DNA from: Struthio camelus
Taxonomy: Eukaryota > Chordata > Aves > Struthioniformes > Struthionidae
Direction: 5' to 3'
Length of the DNA stretch: 64,000 bases
Assembly: GCF_040807025.1 (NCBI RefSeq)
Contig: NC_090942.1
Span: 177,386,247 to 177,450,246, forward strand
In this document: piece after piece, positions 14,852-28,385 of the stretch
Numbering within the stretch: the first letter of the stretch is position 1
How the letters are laid out: each line of letters starts with the position of its first letter
Position numbers and translations under genes: made by a program
Notes under the pieces: generated by a model
What the model saw: only the letters and a program-made list of their open reading frames with translations
Databases searched by the model: none
Told to the model about the DNA's origin: nothing

Positions 14852-14922
14852 TCGCACAACAGGACTCCATTTTCTAGAGCTGCTCGAAAGTCTTTGGTTC
14901 CAAAGCTCTTCCCAGTAACTGT
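14852..14922 (-). CDS. LMO7: LMO7 coding exon 2 (CH domain)
   Basis: This 71-bp exon has acceptor tttttatag and donor GA|gtgagt. It encodes residues 17-39, TVTGKSFGTKDFRAALENG followed by VLLC, plus the first two bases of an Asp codon completed by exon 3. The pattern F-x-x-K-D-F-R-x-x-L-x-N-G-V-L-L-C is the conserved core of CH domains of the LMO7/LIMCH1 family. The CH domain is an actin-binding type of fold; a single copy such as this usually contributes to protein-protein or weak actin interactions. It joins exon 1 in phase 0 and exon 3 in phase 2. The match in length and phase on both sides makes the call firm. Confidence 0.95.
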
Positions 14923-15462
14923 CTATAAAAATAAAAATTGGGAGTTATTTTGACACATACATACACAAAACCAGCCCAAGCCACAGTATCTAGGAAGTAT
15001 TACTACAGATAACTTCTTCCATTCAACACTTATTGCTTTTAAAAATTAATAAAGTTACAGATAATAGGAACTAAGTTTTCAAAAAAAATTCTTTATGCTT
15101 CAGAAAAAGTCAAATCCAACATCTTCAAATAGTTTCCTTCAGTGTAGATGAATCTTCCACTTAATTCTGTAGGAATAATTATTATTTGCTAATACAATAA
15201 CCAAACTGGAAAGCATAACAAATTTGAAACGACAGCAGGGACGGGGAGTGCGTTTTATCTCCTATTTCATTTTACAGTGTCTATGCTAAAGGTACACAGC
15301 ACAAAGTATTTTAATAGGTGTTCTCTGCACCTAAGGCACTTTGACAAAAGTTGTGGTCGTTAAAAAAAAAAAAAAAAAAGCGCCTCTGTCATTGACTCCC
15401 TCCGTCTCAACAGGGCCCCTCATCGCAGTACCCTTCTCAAGTCTGAACTCATTTACATTCTG

Positions 15463-15498
15463 GATCCCCCTCAAGGGCCCGTGTCTCTTGAGGGGATC
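15463..15498. repeat. Hairpin, 12-bp stem with one bulge, 11-base loop
   Basis: gatccccctcaag and cttgaggggatc pair with a single bulged C around an 11-base loop. It lies in an unclassified, less AT-rich block that starts after an A18 run (15362-15379). Confidence 0.9.
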
Positions 15499-18400
15499 AA
15501 ATTTGGCAGGTTTCTTAGGACCAACCCACAGGGAAGTGGGAAATATTTCAGTCCAAAAGAGGGTTTTAGCCCGGTTGTGTCTAGGAATCAAACACTAAGA
15601 AGGGCATTTCTTCATGCTTAATTTAGATATCTCCAGGTTCAGTCACCTGGTTGTTATGAACCTCCTCTTGGGGATCCTGCATGTCCTCAATACCGCACAG
15701 GATTTTAGGTACACAAATGAAAAGTGCTGAGGAATGTGTGTGTATCCAAACCAAAGTTACTGGTTACCACGACAGTTAGGGAAATTAGTGGTGTAGGAAA
15801 TTATCTTTGGTTCGTGCTTGCTTGGTAAAAGGGCAAGGGAGAGGAGGTAGCTCTTTTAAGAGCTCTTAAATTATCACCTTATAATTTTTTTCCTAAACTG
15901 AAAAAAAACCTGAAAAAAAACAGAAATCCTAAAACTTGAACAATTAGTTTTTACGTAGGTTATTTTTAATCCAGTAATTGTAATTTTAATCTCCCTACTT
16001 AAAAAAAAGATAAAAAGATCTTTTGGGTTTAAAGCTTTATTCTAGGATTTAACAAATAATGAGAAAGAAAGAATGATGACAGATCAACTCAATACATGAG
16101 ATATTTCAACATTCAGTTGGGGGAAAAAAAAAAAAAACTTTTAACAATAAAGAATGTTACTGATTCCCCTGGATGAATTGCAGTTCGTACAATTTTCTAA
16201 AGAATCAGACTGTTGTTAGAAGAAGAGTAAGTGTTGCATCTTGGTGATATCATTTTGAAGAATCATTTAAAAACACAGCATCTCAAAATTACTGCTTTCT
16301 CAAATAAAATATGGTCTTTTCCATCCAAACTTGTGCAGAAAGTTGCTACATTTTGTGATAATAATTTTGAGGAAAGTAGCCCCTGTAAAATGGCATTAAA
16401 AGCTTAAATGCAAGTATCTGAGTTCCCTAGGTTAGCTTATAAATTAATTCCCCTCATGCTACAAATAAGAAATTTAAAGTTTGCATGCTATAGAATAGAA
16501 TTGTGCTATTACGGGACCTAGAGGACTAGGTCTAGCTTTGGGGTTGTGTTTCAAACTCTACTCAATTTGCAGAATCCAAGAAGTTATTCTCATTTTAGAG
16601 TGCCCTCTGATATCTAAGGTCCTACACAGTGCAAGTGTTTGATTTAATACAAACGATTTACAAGTCCTGCACGCAGCAGAAGGCAAGATGCTTCCTTCAT
16701 GTAATGTCACTGTGCTAGAGTTGGGCCTGTCCTCAAGCTGGAAAGCCTTATGCATCTGCAAACAATCTTCAGGTTCAAATTCCTTAATAATTTAGAACTG
16801 CACGTACCTAAGGAGGTCAATGTCATTGAAGACTCATACTTCAGTGTAGGCCCTCCAAGACACAAAAGTGGTGCACAGCAGTACATCCCATAGTCTCAAG
16901 GCGCATGCTATGCTTGTTTCCAAATAAATAAAAAACACTCTCATTCGCCAAAACAGTGGAGTGGAACATTTCTGACTACCACAAAGTGTTCTGGCACATG
17001 ACCTCAGCCAGCTAGAAGCCACTCTCAAACTATAAGCGAGTTCAAGTTCAGTACAAGGTTGCTAGTATTAGACTTAATTACCAATTAATATAACATGCTT
17101 TTACACTGGAAGAGTCTCACCTAAACTATTCGTGGTAGCCTACCCAGATCTGGTAGATAGGCTGGAGCTGTCGGACTGATCTTGGGACTCTGAAGACAAA
17201 GTGTCAGTACGGCCAAAGTAGGTTTTGCTAATACTGACTTTCAAAGGATAACTAATAATAAATAAGTAATTAAAAGGTATTTTCAGGGATCAATTTAATA
17301 CTGATGGCTGGAAACCGAAACACCAAATTGCACAACATGGTGAACTTGTTGATGTCACAGAAAGAAGTACTCCATTTTAAAATCAAGCTTCATACAGAGA
17401 CGGAGAACTTTTCTGAGAAAGGACTTTCGTCCAATTTATACATGCTGAAAGAGATCAAGCACAGCTATAACTGTTAGAGTCTATATAGGAACTAGGTATC
17501 ATTTAAAAACAAAATAAAACCCCGAAACACTCATTGACTGGCTCAGAGTTCCCTAAGTTTTGAGGACTTGAGTAAGACTAAATGAATCCCACAGATATTA
17601 CATCTTCAAACAACGTCTATGACTTCTGAGTCACTGTTTATTCATTAAAGCAGGTTTTACTGGGTCTGGTACGCTTATGTAATAGATATAATTGATTTTG
17701 GACATTTTTCAACCACTTGGACCGTGTAATCCACCAAACAATAAAGGAAATATCTCACAAAAGCAATTTTATCCATCTTTGAACATCACCTCTTTACAAT
17801 TGTAAGTCTCTCTTCTCTCTTTCATGTATCTGCCTCCTTTTCTGCCTGTTTAATAGACAGAGGCCAGTGACTTAGTTAAAAGACTATATAATAAAATCAT
17901 ACTTAACTGCTACTATAAAACAATTTTATTTAATTTTTGGAAGAAAGCATCCCCTAAAACTTTGGTAACTTGCAATTGCCAGGTCTAAGCAATTTATGGC
18001 AAATAGTATGCAAATCAAGTCTTTACATAAATTTAAGTATTTTTTAAGTCCTTGCACATATAAGGCTAATTTATCTGAAAGTTTGCTGTAACTTCTGTAG
18101 GAAGAGGCAAATCAGGAAGAAATATCCAAGATTAACTACTCTGAACATGGCACAAAATTGAAATCATGACTAGACTGAACAAAAAGCACAATGCACAGAA
18201 GAATATATTAATTACAGGCCTCAGGACAAAAATTAACACTGAGTACACTTCTTTGGCCTGTCCCACTGAAGCACAAATGCAGCTGATACTAATAGTCCCT
18301 TCTTGCTTTAAAAAGAATTAAAAATGCAAAGGTTTTTTGATGCTAATAAAAACATTAATGGAGTTCATGTCAAATTGCTTCCACGGTTTACATCAATACG

Positions 18401-18940
18401 AAAGACTTCTCTTAGAAAGGCAGTTTTCCTGCAAGATTGTAGAAGCCTGTAGAAACCTGTAGGTTTGCTTCTCATACTTACATAGACCACAGGTCACAAA
18501 ACATCCAGAAGCAGCAGGTTTCTCCTTTTAATTTTGTTGTGGAAAAACACCAAAGCTAGACTCTCCCCAGTCAGCCCAGTTCTGATCTCTCACTCTTATT
18601 GAGAGCTCCCCTGGATATGGCCCCATCTAGACTGTATCAACGCAAACCAAGCAAGGACCCCCCACACCGATTTGAGAAACGCTAATTGCATCAGCATAAA
18701 GTGCACTACTCCCTGATGTAGGGCTGCAGGTTAGGGATGGAAGATTCAAGATAGATACTGAACAGAGTATGACAAACGTCCTGAATATTGGGTCACACAA
18801 GGATCTCACTGGGCAAGCGATTAATTAGGCAATGACCTCAAGGATACTAAACTGATTTATGAACCTCAGGTCCCCAGCTCAGCCTGCAGCAAGAAGAGTC
18901 AAGTTTATCATGCTGTAGAAAGGGCTGCTAATGTGCTGTT

Positions 18941-18962
18941 AAAAAAAAAAAAAAAAAAAAAA
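18941..18962. repeat. A22 homopolymer
   Basis: 22 A followed by an A-rich stretch, in LMO7 intron 1. The sequence before it is not a recognisable retrocopy, so it is treated as a simple repeat. Confidence 0.9.
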
Positions 18963-21900
18963 GAAAAACAAAAAACAAACTAGCACATCAATACAAATCT
19001 GATATTGTGGTAGCCTCCACTACAGAATTACAGCTATGCATGCCAGCTTCCCTATATCCTGTCACAGTGCCCCCCTAGGCAGAGCTGGGTCTGTGCCAGT
19101 AACTCAAGAAATGAGAAATCACCTTGCATAGGCACCGATGTCTGAATTATTGCCTTGCTAATGGCCTTTTTCCAATTACCTACAATTTGGATCAGATTAC
19201 AATGCAAATTGCTCCATCATTACACAATCCTTGCGTTACATATCTCCATTTCCAGCACTCATTTGGCTCTAACCACCCTTATCCGATATATCACTCCAGA
19301 ATGGTACTCTTACTGTGCACAGTGAGATGCTCAAGGAGATATGTACATTATATCCACAGACAACAAGCCAGTGCTGAGGAAACTCACAATACTCTTAAGT
19401 TTGTACTGTTTAGCAGGACCTAGGAGTAAATGTACGACACGCTCACTGCAAAATCTTTGAGTCCATTCCATTTTATGAACTTTCATTGCTAACATGCTCT
19501 ACCTTGGCTCAACATATTTTGCCCTTTAAGATCTGTCAGAAATGAAGAGGTCCGTAACATGCCAATAGCAGGGATTCTTCCTGCTCGTCCTTCCTACAGG
19601 AACTGGTGGCTCTCCTGGACTGTGACAATGGGGCAGGAGCTTTGTGGGGAGCCTTCAGATACACTACCTAAAGACCTGTGACAGTTCCTGCCTCCCCCCC
19701 TTTCACAGCTGCCTGTAGTCCTTTCTTAACATCATGCTAGAAACGAACTTGTCCTTGAATGGTGAAAGTGGCAACTGTCAACAAAAATGCTACTGCTGTT
19801 CTTTGGAAAGATAAGCTTATGGTGTTTGGCCTTTTCAGACTTTCCATCCAAACAGACTTCTACTCTCAGTGGTTCTTCCTCTTTGAATTTCTTAAAAAGT
19901 CTAACATGGCCATAATTTGCCGCAGCAGGAAATTAATCTCTCAGAATCCTTCCCAGATGATCAGCACAACAGGGCAGACAATCGGGACCATATGCAGTGG
20001 CTTGTTGTACATGCAATCCTGAACACACAAGTGACAAAATCAAGCTAGCCACCACGTGAGCAGAACGCCTTTTGCTTGACAGCAAACAGCCCAGCCACAG
20101 CAGTTACTAGTTCTCTCAAAGTCAAGCAGCGGAAAAGAGTGGATTATTTCTAAAGCAGGCCAGATCTGTATTCTAGACTACGGGAAGACATACAGAAAGT
20201 GTCTGCATTTGTATCTTCCCCTAATAAGAAAACTCTGCTGGCATTTCACCTGTTAGCTGGAGGAATGCCTGGTCCAAAACAGTCAAGGCCAAAGAGGAAA
20301 CCATTCTGGTATCTTCCTTTCCAATCACAATTTCCACACAGTCTAGCAGACACCTGAGATGCCAACAAGTGCTCAAGAACCTGGTCGCCACAGCTAGTTT
20401 ACAGGGAAAGCCTCTAACAATGAACTTGCAACACTGCCTACCCTAACAATGTTACAGGAGTCAAGACCAACACCTGGATTTCTAAGATGACAAAGGGAAG
20501 CTCCTCATTTAAAGTCCTCACAATTCACTGCTAAAATCCGTGACAGGCATGACTGCATTGAGGAAAAGAGCTGGGGTGGCAGGAAATAGGAAGAAAAATG
20601 CCTATCAAGAAATCTGCTGTATAATCTAATTGCATAGCAAAAGTAAATAGGCTGGAAGAAATGAATATTTTTGCCATTGGTCATTTATGCTGGTCAGTGT
20701 GAACACTCCCTTCTGTATCCATAACACTTCTGGTTTTTTTGATTGGACTAATTCCTGCTCTATTTAATGCAAAGTTGTCCTGTTTTACCCCACATTCCAA
20801 ATCCCTAAACACGATTCCAGTTCAGGGGATGTTGAAGTTTTCCAACCTTCAGCCAAAACTGCCTTTGAGAACAAATCAGAACAGACATTTATAAAAGGAA
20901 AAGACTATTTACTGAAAAAGTATTACTGTTACTTTATATCATCATCACAATGATGGGGGTCTCACTGTGGTATGCCTTCTGAAAACGACATGCCAAGACT
21001 CTCTAAAGTACATACCATTAAATTTTTTTACAAAAGACGAACAAAAACAATGAGCAAAGGGAAAGCAAGGAGGCAACACGATTACTGGTATGGTAGGTAT
21101 GAGAAGCATAGGTCACTGTTCATCAGCTGCTTAGACCCTGAATGTTTTATATGTAATTTGGTAGAGGAGTTGACAAAAATCTGAGGTATGGCAGTGAAAT
21201 TTTTCCTCCACTATTTACAGTAAGGTCTCCCTGGCTTAAGAAAAAAGCACTGCAGAAAAAGCAAGGATATTTCCAAGAAACATTTGGGATCAAACAAAGC
21301 CAGGCATCCCACAAATGCTAGCAAGATGTTGTTTATACTGATGACTCTCCTGACAGGTGTCAAATTAAGAGAAGAAACATACATTATTTTGTTTGCCTAA
21401 TTAAAAAAAAAAGAAAGCCTTATTGTAGATACAGACTGGCACTATAAACTAAAAGGAAGGTGCTTCCAGTAGGACATAAAACTTGCAATTGCAAAGTGAA
21501 ATTTGAATGACAAATCAATTTAAAAAAAATTGAAATTTGAATGTAACGATATAAAATTGAAATAAATTAGATAACTATTAGTTCTGTAAATGGTTTACAT
21601 GTAAACTAGTTCTAAAGCTGCCATTCTAATTGATACATGCCCATTTCAAATTTAGCCAAACATTTACTCACATGTATCTGCAATTAATTTCAGTCAAACA
21701 AAAGAGGACATTTATACTTCTTTCTGAAGCAATAAAGTGTAACATTATTTTAAAGTTTGCCAGATGCAAACTGTACTCTAGTTCTTCTTAGTTCGTTATA
21801 AAAGAAGAGTGGCAGGGGACACCTTAACCTTAGATGCTCCCAGTTAAGCAGAAAAATTGAAAAATTAAAGTCATCGTGAGAAAACACCATCCCAAATGCT

Positions 21901-24900
21901 CAATTTATCCTTAAAAAAACCACTGCGTTCAATAAATATTCAAAAATTGAGTTACTGAAAGATACCTTTTCAAAGCAACTCAAATTATTATGGTGGTGTT
22001 CTACAGTTTGGCGACACTTTCCTGCTGCAGAAAAAGAGTTCAGCCTACATGGAGAATGAAGTTTATGAAGGTATAGTTTTTAAAACTGAAATAACATAAG
22101 AAGTGGTGTACAGAGATTCCATTCTCACTGCTTAGGTATTTTAATATCTGTTTCATAACATTTCTGCTTCCCTTTTAGCCAAATTTTTTTAATTCATCTG
22201 TTTTGAAACTAAACCATTCCATATGCCATTTCTTAATCTTTTCTGAATCATTTTCTTCTTCAGCGCTGCACTGGTTGTTACCTGAGCTAAAGTCATTAAC
22301 AGCTTTCTGAACTGGGGACTAAACGATGAAGAGATAAATGAATTTGTGCATAGCTGTGTCGCAGTTAGACTACTCTATAGCGTCAACACAGGTAATACAA
22401 GGAAGACAAGAGAAAAGGTTGCTCTGGACAAAAAAAAAAATAAATAAATAAACCACCACTCTGAAAAACTCCTTGGGAGGTTGAAATAAGAAGTCTGGGA
22501 GGCGGGGGGGACAGCAACAAAACATCTTACAAAGGAGAACTTGTGGGAACACCAAGACGACGCATACAAACACAACGGCAGGAGGTGCTTCTGCAGAAAG
22601 GAAACTGCCTGAGCAGTCAGAAGAAAACCATGAGCTGCCTACTGGCTTGAGGCTGGATTAGAGCTGCCTTCCGCGCTCTCTCCCTCATCCCCAAGCGACG
22701 GGTTCACATTTCAGAAACGCACTGGCTCCTAATCACCTGAGCTCCTTTGCGCTTTTTACTATTATACTAAAAACCTTAATAAAACCCACATCCAGCTTCC
22801 CCCACCCCAAAACTACCACTGCAATTGAACCATGGGTCCCAAGTATCAAAAAAAAAATATGCCGTAGGTCTGTTTCCACAGCGTGGTGGAGATAAGGCTA
22901 GCATTTGGACTTTGTTCAGATTTGTGAGGTTTAACACGCACATAGATCCAGTGATTCAGCTGCCTGACAGACAGACGGTACATGACTAATGAAGTGACTG
23001 GCCACGCTCCGTCACCAGGAACTCCAGTTCAGACAGCTGATGTAGGTGGAAGGAGGAAAGAAAAGAGGAAGGAAAAAGAAAAAAAAAAAAAAAAAACACA
23101 CACACACAGAACCACAAAACCCTCTGTAAAATCTGTCCATACCATTGCTTTTCCTAAAGAGGGGGAAAAAAAAAAGTTTATGATGAGTGAAACAGCACTT
23201 TGATTTCAGATGAACGAGAACAAGATGTTTTGTTTTTACATGTTTCAATTACAGTAAAATAGGGCATTAGTTGAAATATTAATGTTAGAGATACTAAAAT
23301 CACATTTGCCTAACAATATTTACGTTACAATATTTACTAAATATTTATATTTTTAAAGGACTACAGCAAATACAAACTTAGAAGTTTTTGCTGCAGAAGC
23401 ACTAAAATAACATTTGTCTAACATTTTAATCCATTAGTATTTTAACTAATGTCTTCCCTTCACTGTAACTGAATCTTCAAATATTTTGTTCTTGTCCTTT
23501 TCAAACCTAAGGTTAACACAAACTATAAAAAGTCTTCTGATGCTCAGGTTTCCTAAATTTGTAGCTCAGTCTTGCTATTATTGTAAATCCAGGTCAGAAA
23601 GTATATGCTGCGAATTTCGATACATGCTTTCAGCTCATCAGCATTTATTTTGTAGGAAGGACTTTAAAAGAAAGCAGCATCTTTGCCTAAACTGATAAAG
23701 AAAAATATGCTAAAACTCAGCTATTTGCAAACAGGTCTCCCTTGACATTATGCAGATGAGAGAGAGACAGACAGACACACACCTAATGAAATAGCCACAA
23801 ACAGAACTGTAACGCAGGACTGAAATGTGCTATCTTTCACGCTTAAACTGCTTTACTAGTCCTAGGAGTATTTAACACTTTGATTTTCATATATTTTAGT
23901 TCTTTAACACTGTAAATATATTGGTTGTGCAGAAGGGAACGTCAGTGCCATGAGCTAACCAGCGACAGAACCGTAAGATTTTATAGCAATATTCAACAGA
24001 AGGAGGAAAAAAAAAATCAGATAATAGAATATGCACACAATAGGGAAAGGCTTTAGGTGTAATTGCTTTTCATGGTTAGAGAGGTTATTCATGCATGTAA
24101 GTCATTTCTTGTTATTACTGGAGCTTTTTCAGTCTTTTTGGTTTTCCAGTTGTTACTGGAAGCAGCATTTTCAGTGGCATACTGAGACATCCGAGTAAAC
24201 TTCGGTCACAAACATTCGCCAAATCCCCTCTCTCAGGCACGTACACACATCCAGTTTGGGGAATCAATAACGGTCCAAAGCCGTTTTCTCTCCCGCCTCC
24301 ACATTCCCGGACTTTTACATCTCCTTCTAGATATGCAGTTTTCCATTCCATTTCACTAGGTTTACTTAGCTCATTAACAAGTCAACAGATGGACAACGAG
24401 CGAAAAAAGTGCTCGGAAACTAACATTTAACAGGGTCAGAAGACACCATAAAGACAATTAGTGTCACATACAGAGTCTGGAAAAAATAGCAGTGACACCA
24501 GTTTCCAATAAACTGTGGCACCTTGCATTTATTGTGGGGCCTAAATGAGGGCGTTTAGAAACGTCAACATTATCTCCCAAGGGTTACGCAGAAATAAACC
24601 ATTAGGTGGGAGCTGCAGAGATTAATGCTGACTTTGCTGACATCCGCTGTAGAAATATAATGCTCTTCTCTTGATTTGGAGGACCTTTTAGGAAGGATTA
24701 GATTAAGAGGACCTCACTGATACTACTTCTTCAAATCCAAATAAAAGCAAGGCTTTGTAAAGATGTCGAATGCTATTATGTTTACTTTTCTTATTTAAAA
24801 ACTACAAATAAGCTTTTAAGAGGTAAGAGTGAGTAACCAGTAGGAGAAGCTGTATGGGACAGTGAAATTAAGATAAAAATCATTTTTTACGAATGTTTTT

Positions 24901-25404
24901 TAAATCTGAAATGTAAAGGAATATAAAACGCAGACTAATAGTTATATTGGAATAGTTGAAATACACAGTTCGTGTAGCTAGTGACTAAGGTGGGAGTGAG
25001 ACTTCTGAAGGCTCCATTTCCCAATGCTTGTAGCAATATATCACATTATAGCTAATGAGCTCCTATACAGCAGCATTACATGGCAGAGAGCGTTGCTGCT
25101 GCCACACAGCACCACCTAATGAGAGACGCTGGCTATAGCGTATAACCAGGGGCTTTATGCTTGTACGTAGTCTCTTTTCCTTGGCAGGAGATGAAAGAAA
25201 TTGCCTCTGGCAGAGAAATTAAATAATTGCAGTCAGCAAAGGAAGGATGGCTAGGAAGGAAATTGAAGTCCACGGGAGCTGCAAAAGCATGGCTCATGTC
25301 TGAAAAAGAAGGGAGCAGAACTAGAGGAGAACTGGAATATTGGTCTAGGCAAAGGAATAAGGAAAGCAAACAAAAAACCAAAATACAAAGGAGAGAACCT
25401 GTAC

Positions 25405-25422
25405 AATAATCAGCTGATTATT
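25405..25422. repeat. Perfect 18-bp palindrome
   Basis: aataatcagctgattatt is its own reverse complement and contains the E-box-type core CAGCTG at its centre. Confidence 0.95.
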
Positions 25423-26990
25423 CACTACTAAAAACTTTATTATTAAAAGTCTTTATGCTAATGCATAGGGTTTTGTTACATATATAACAACATTTTTAAA
25501 AAACGTACAGGTTTGAGTGTTATCTAACTGTCCAATAACTAATCACACGTCTAGGTTTAAGTAGTAATATAACATTCTGAAACAATCACAACGTTAGTTT
25601 AAGTTCAGTAAGCTTTACTGACCAATTGGAGTTCTAAATGTAAAAGGTGTAGAAGGACCTTTTAAAGCGTGATGAACATTTCCCAAATTATTGGGGCGTC
25701 TATAACGTTCAGAGAACCTCTAACTGGGAAATCACACAGCTTTCAGCTTTTCTAGGGAACCTGTTCCTACTACCTCTCCTTCAAGATCATTCTATAATCT
25801 CACAGTAGATATGGTTCCAACCTGAGTAGTAGCCCGCACCATTCATCTATTATGCTTAGATCCCCCCGCCCTGAGACATAACTCTTCCTATTTGAGGCCC
25901 ATCTGCCTTTACAAAAAAAATCAAATCTCATTTCCAAGAGAAATCAGGGATCAGGCTGCCACTGACCTCAAAAATCAGGACTTCACCCTACTTACATGAT
26001 TCAAATATGTCAAGACTTACCCTTTTGTCAATACTTAGTGCAAAAATTAAATGTACATCATTCCTCAGAAGGAATCAGATCACTTTTATTGCTTTCTCTA
26101 GAAATTCATCAATAAGTCAACATCATTCTAGTAACCTGGGGCCAAGATCCAGCTTCAACATTAGCAAGGTTACTCTGGAATCACAAATAAAGACTGCGTC
26201 CCCCACCCAGTGGCAATTTCTCTGCTGAGCGTTGTTTGCTTTTTACTCTTCTACAACGATACAACGTGATTTTGCAACACATATAAGCAGAGTTGACTGC
26301 AGGATCAGTGCCTAACGCTTCATTGCCTAAAACTGAGACAAGACGGAAAGGCCCCTCTCTTTTGCACCGCACTGGCCTGTCGTCTGCCTCCTTCCCATCC
26401 GAATGTTTCGATGTGGTCAGCATTCGGGTATTTATTAAGCCAAATACACCACGAGCAAACTCTTGTTCTTGGCATTTCCATTTGTGCTAGGAGAAAAGAA
26501 GCGCTTGCAGCTGTCAAAGCTGTAGGCAGGCCTGCCTACGGATTAACTGCTGGACTTGAGTTGAATTAAGGTGAAAGGAAGGGAACAAGAGACTGTGGCC
26601 CAAAAAGGAAGCGGCGAGCAACCAACTGCTGCGGCTGCTGCAGAGGAATCTCCCAAAGCCTTCCCCTTCCGATCTTTCCCTTAAATACCCTTCCTGCTCA
26701 CTGCTCAGTACTTGATTCAGACTGAGTGTTGATATGATCCCAATGTTACCAAACACCTCCAACGCAACACTTCTTACAACCATTTCATTGCTTCACTGCA
26801 AGTGTAGTTTTCTTGTTTATTTATTTTTTTTTTTTTTAAAGGAGTCAAACTGGTTTGACAGAGCACTTACCTCGATCACAGGGTGTGTTTAGAGGAACCA
26901 AAGATAAGATTGACTATCATAGCAGTTACATATGGTTGCTATGTACAGTGCCCAGAGGTAGGATTTAATTACTAGTTGAAGGTAGCCAAT

Positions 26991-27002
26991 CCCCCCCCCC
27001 CC
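26991..27002. repeat. C12 homopolymer
   Basis: A 12-base C run in LMO7 intron 1; it is a G run in the LMO7 transcript. Confidence 0.95.
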
Positions 27003-27737
27003 ATTACAGAAGACAATAATTAGCTTGTATTTATTATTACATCCTCACAAATGTTAATGTCTCTATGTAAACGATTCCATACCCTGCAAGGGTGAGGCTG
27101 ATTTTTTCCACGCAGTTTTCACATTCACTCCATTTAAACATTTAAAAGGTGAATCCTCAGTATCACTGAAACCAAGCCCAATTTTTCAGTATCATTAGAA
27201 AATACCATGTCACCAAAAAAAGTCATACATTCTTCTCTGAAGAGGAGAGAAAAGATTTACGTAAATCATTTATCTGCAAACAGCTGATACATGCTTCCTC
27301 ACAGAAAGACACTGGCCTAAAGTCCTACACAGAAGAAACACAGGGCTTCCAAGCTGTAGTGGGCTGGCTCACTTCTCCTCAAGTAAACTCCTCTGATGAA
27401 ACGATATATAAAGAAACCCCACAGAACACACACTAAAAAGCACTAAAAGGCAAGAAGGGAAAACATACCAGAAAAAGTAATATTCAGAACTATAAAAGAC
27501 TCAGTCCTAATCATCTGTAGTACGATGGTTATGTCATGGTTATATTTTAATACACAGGAAAGAGATCTTTTGGGTTATACATGCATCTACTATTGGGGGT
27601 GTTCTTCATTTCTCGTTTAACTTCCTTTTGTCTTGGAAAAAAAAAAAAGTGTTAAATGGGGAAATATCATCTATAATCCATAAATGCTTTCTCACAGATG
27701 GAGAATATCTATGTCACGAAACACCGAGTTTTCCTTC

Positions 27738-27762
27738 TACTGTAGGCAAGATGCCTACAGTA
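27738..27762. repeat. Perfect hairpin, 11-bp stem, 3-base loop
   Basis: tactgtaggca / aga / tgcctacagta is a perfect inverted repeat in LMO7 intron 1. The loop is very short. Confidence 0.95.
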
Positions 27763-28318
27763 TTTCACGTTCAAGGCACAAGGGTTTCTATGAACAGCTG
27801 CCTTTTGGAGCTTGCAGACTTCAAGAACGTCTGAAGTTTTGCCTAGCAACTGAGACAAAGCGCAGACTACTGGCACTTTAAACATTTCCCTCTATACATA
27901 TTTCATGAAGTTATGCCAATTGCTGAAGACCGATCTGGTAAATAATTACCATTTCTCTACCATGATTTTTATCATTTATTTACAGCTCAGTAGAGCAGTT
28001 GAAGACATTTGTTTTCGTTGTGGTAGGAGAAAACTGACAAATGTTTTTAACATTAGGTCACTGCTTTGTTGAAGCCGAGTGATGTCTGTGTTTCTTCATT
28101 CGAAACCAAATTGAGAAAATAATGTATTTTGCATCAGCAATGCTGTTTCCAATGCAAGGTTTAATTTTATTTGAGGGCATCACCAAATTATGCTCTTCAT
28201 TGGACACACACCCTCAAACATTTTCTGTTAGAAGAAAAAGTTGGACACATGCTCAGCTTGAAACTACTTGCACGGTATTTACAGAAGGAATTATCTCATT
28301 GGATTAAGTGAGTTGTTC

Positions 28319-28385
28319 ACCTCGCCCAGCATCCTCTGTCTGGCAGTGACCTGTACCAGGTATCTCAGCGTGCTCACAGGGTGGG
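28319..28385. repeat. Possible fragment of an ancient amniote interspersed repeat
   Basis: The stretch cgcccagcatcctctgtctg, gcagtgacctgtaccaggta and tctcag resembles a repeat of the form tagcccagtatcctgtctcc...cagtggccagtaccagatg that I recall from bird and reptile genomes. I cannot assign a family. The match is from memory and short. Confidence 0.35.

Noticed and set aside
16768..16785. caggttcaaattcc as a tRNA or SINE B box
   Set aside because: The B box is imperfect, there is no A box at the right spacing and no cloverleaf around it.
26136..26190. Possible MIR-like or reptile repeat fragment (ggggccaagatccagcttc, ggttactctggaatcac)
   Set aside because: Only two short, imperfect matches to a remembered consensus.
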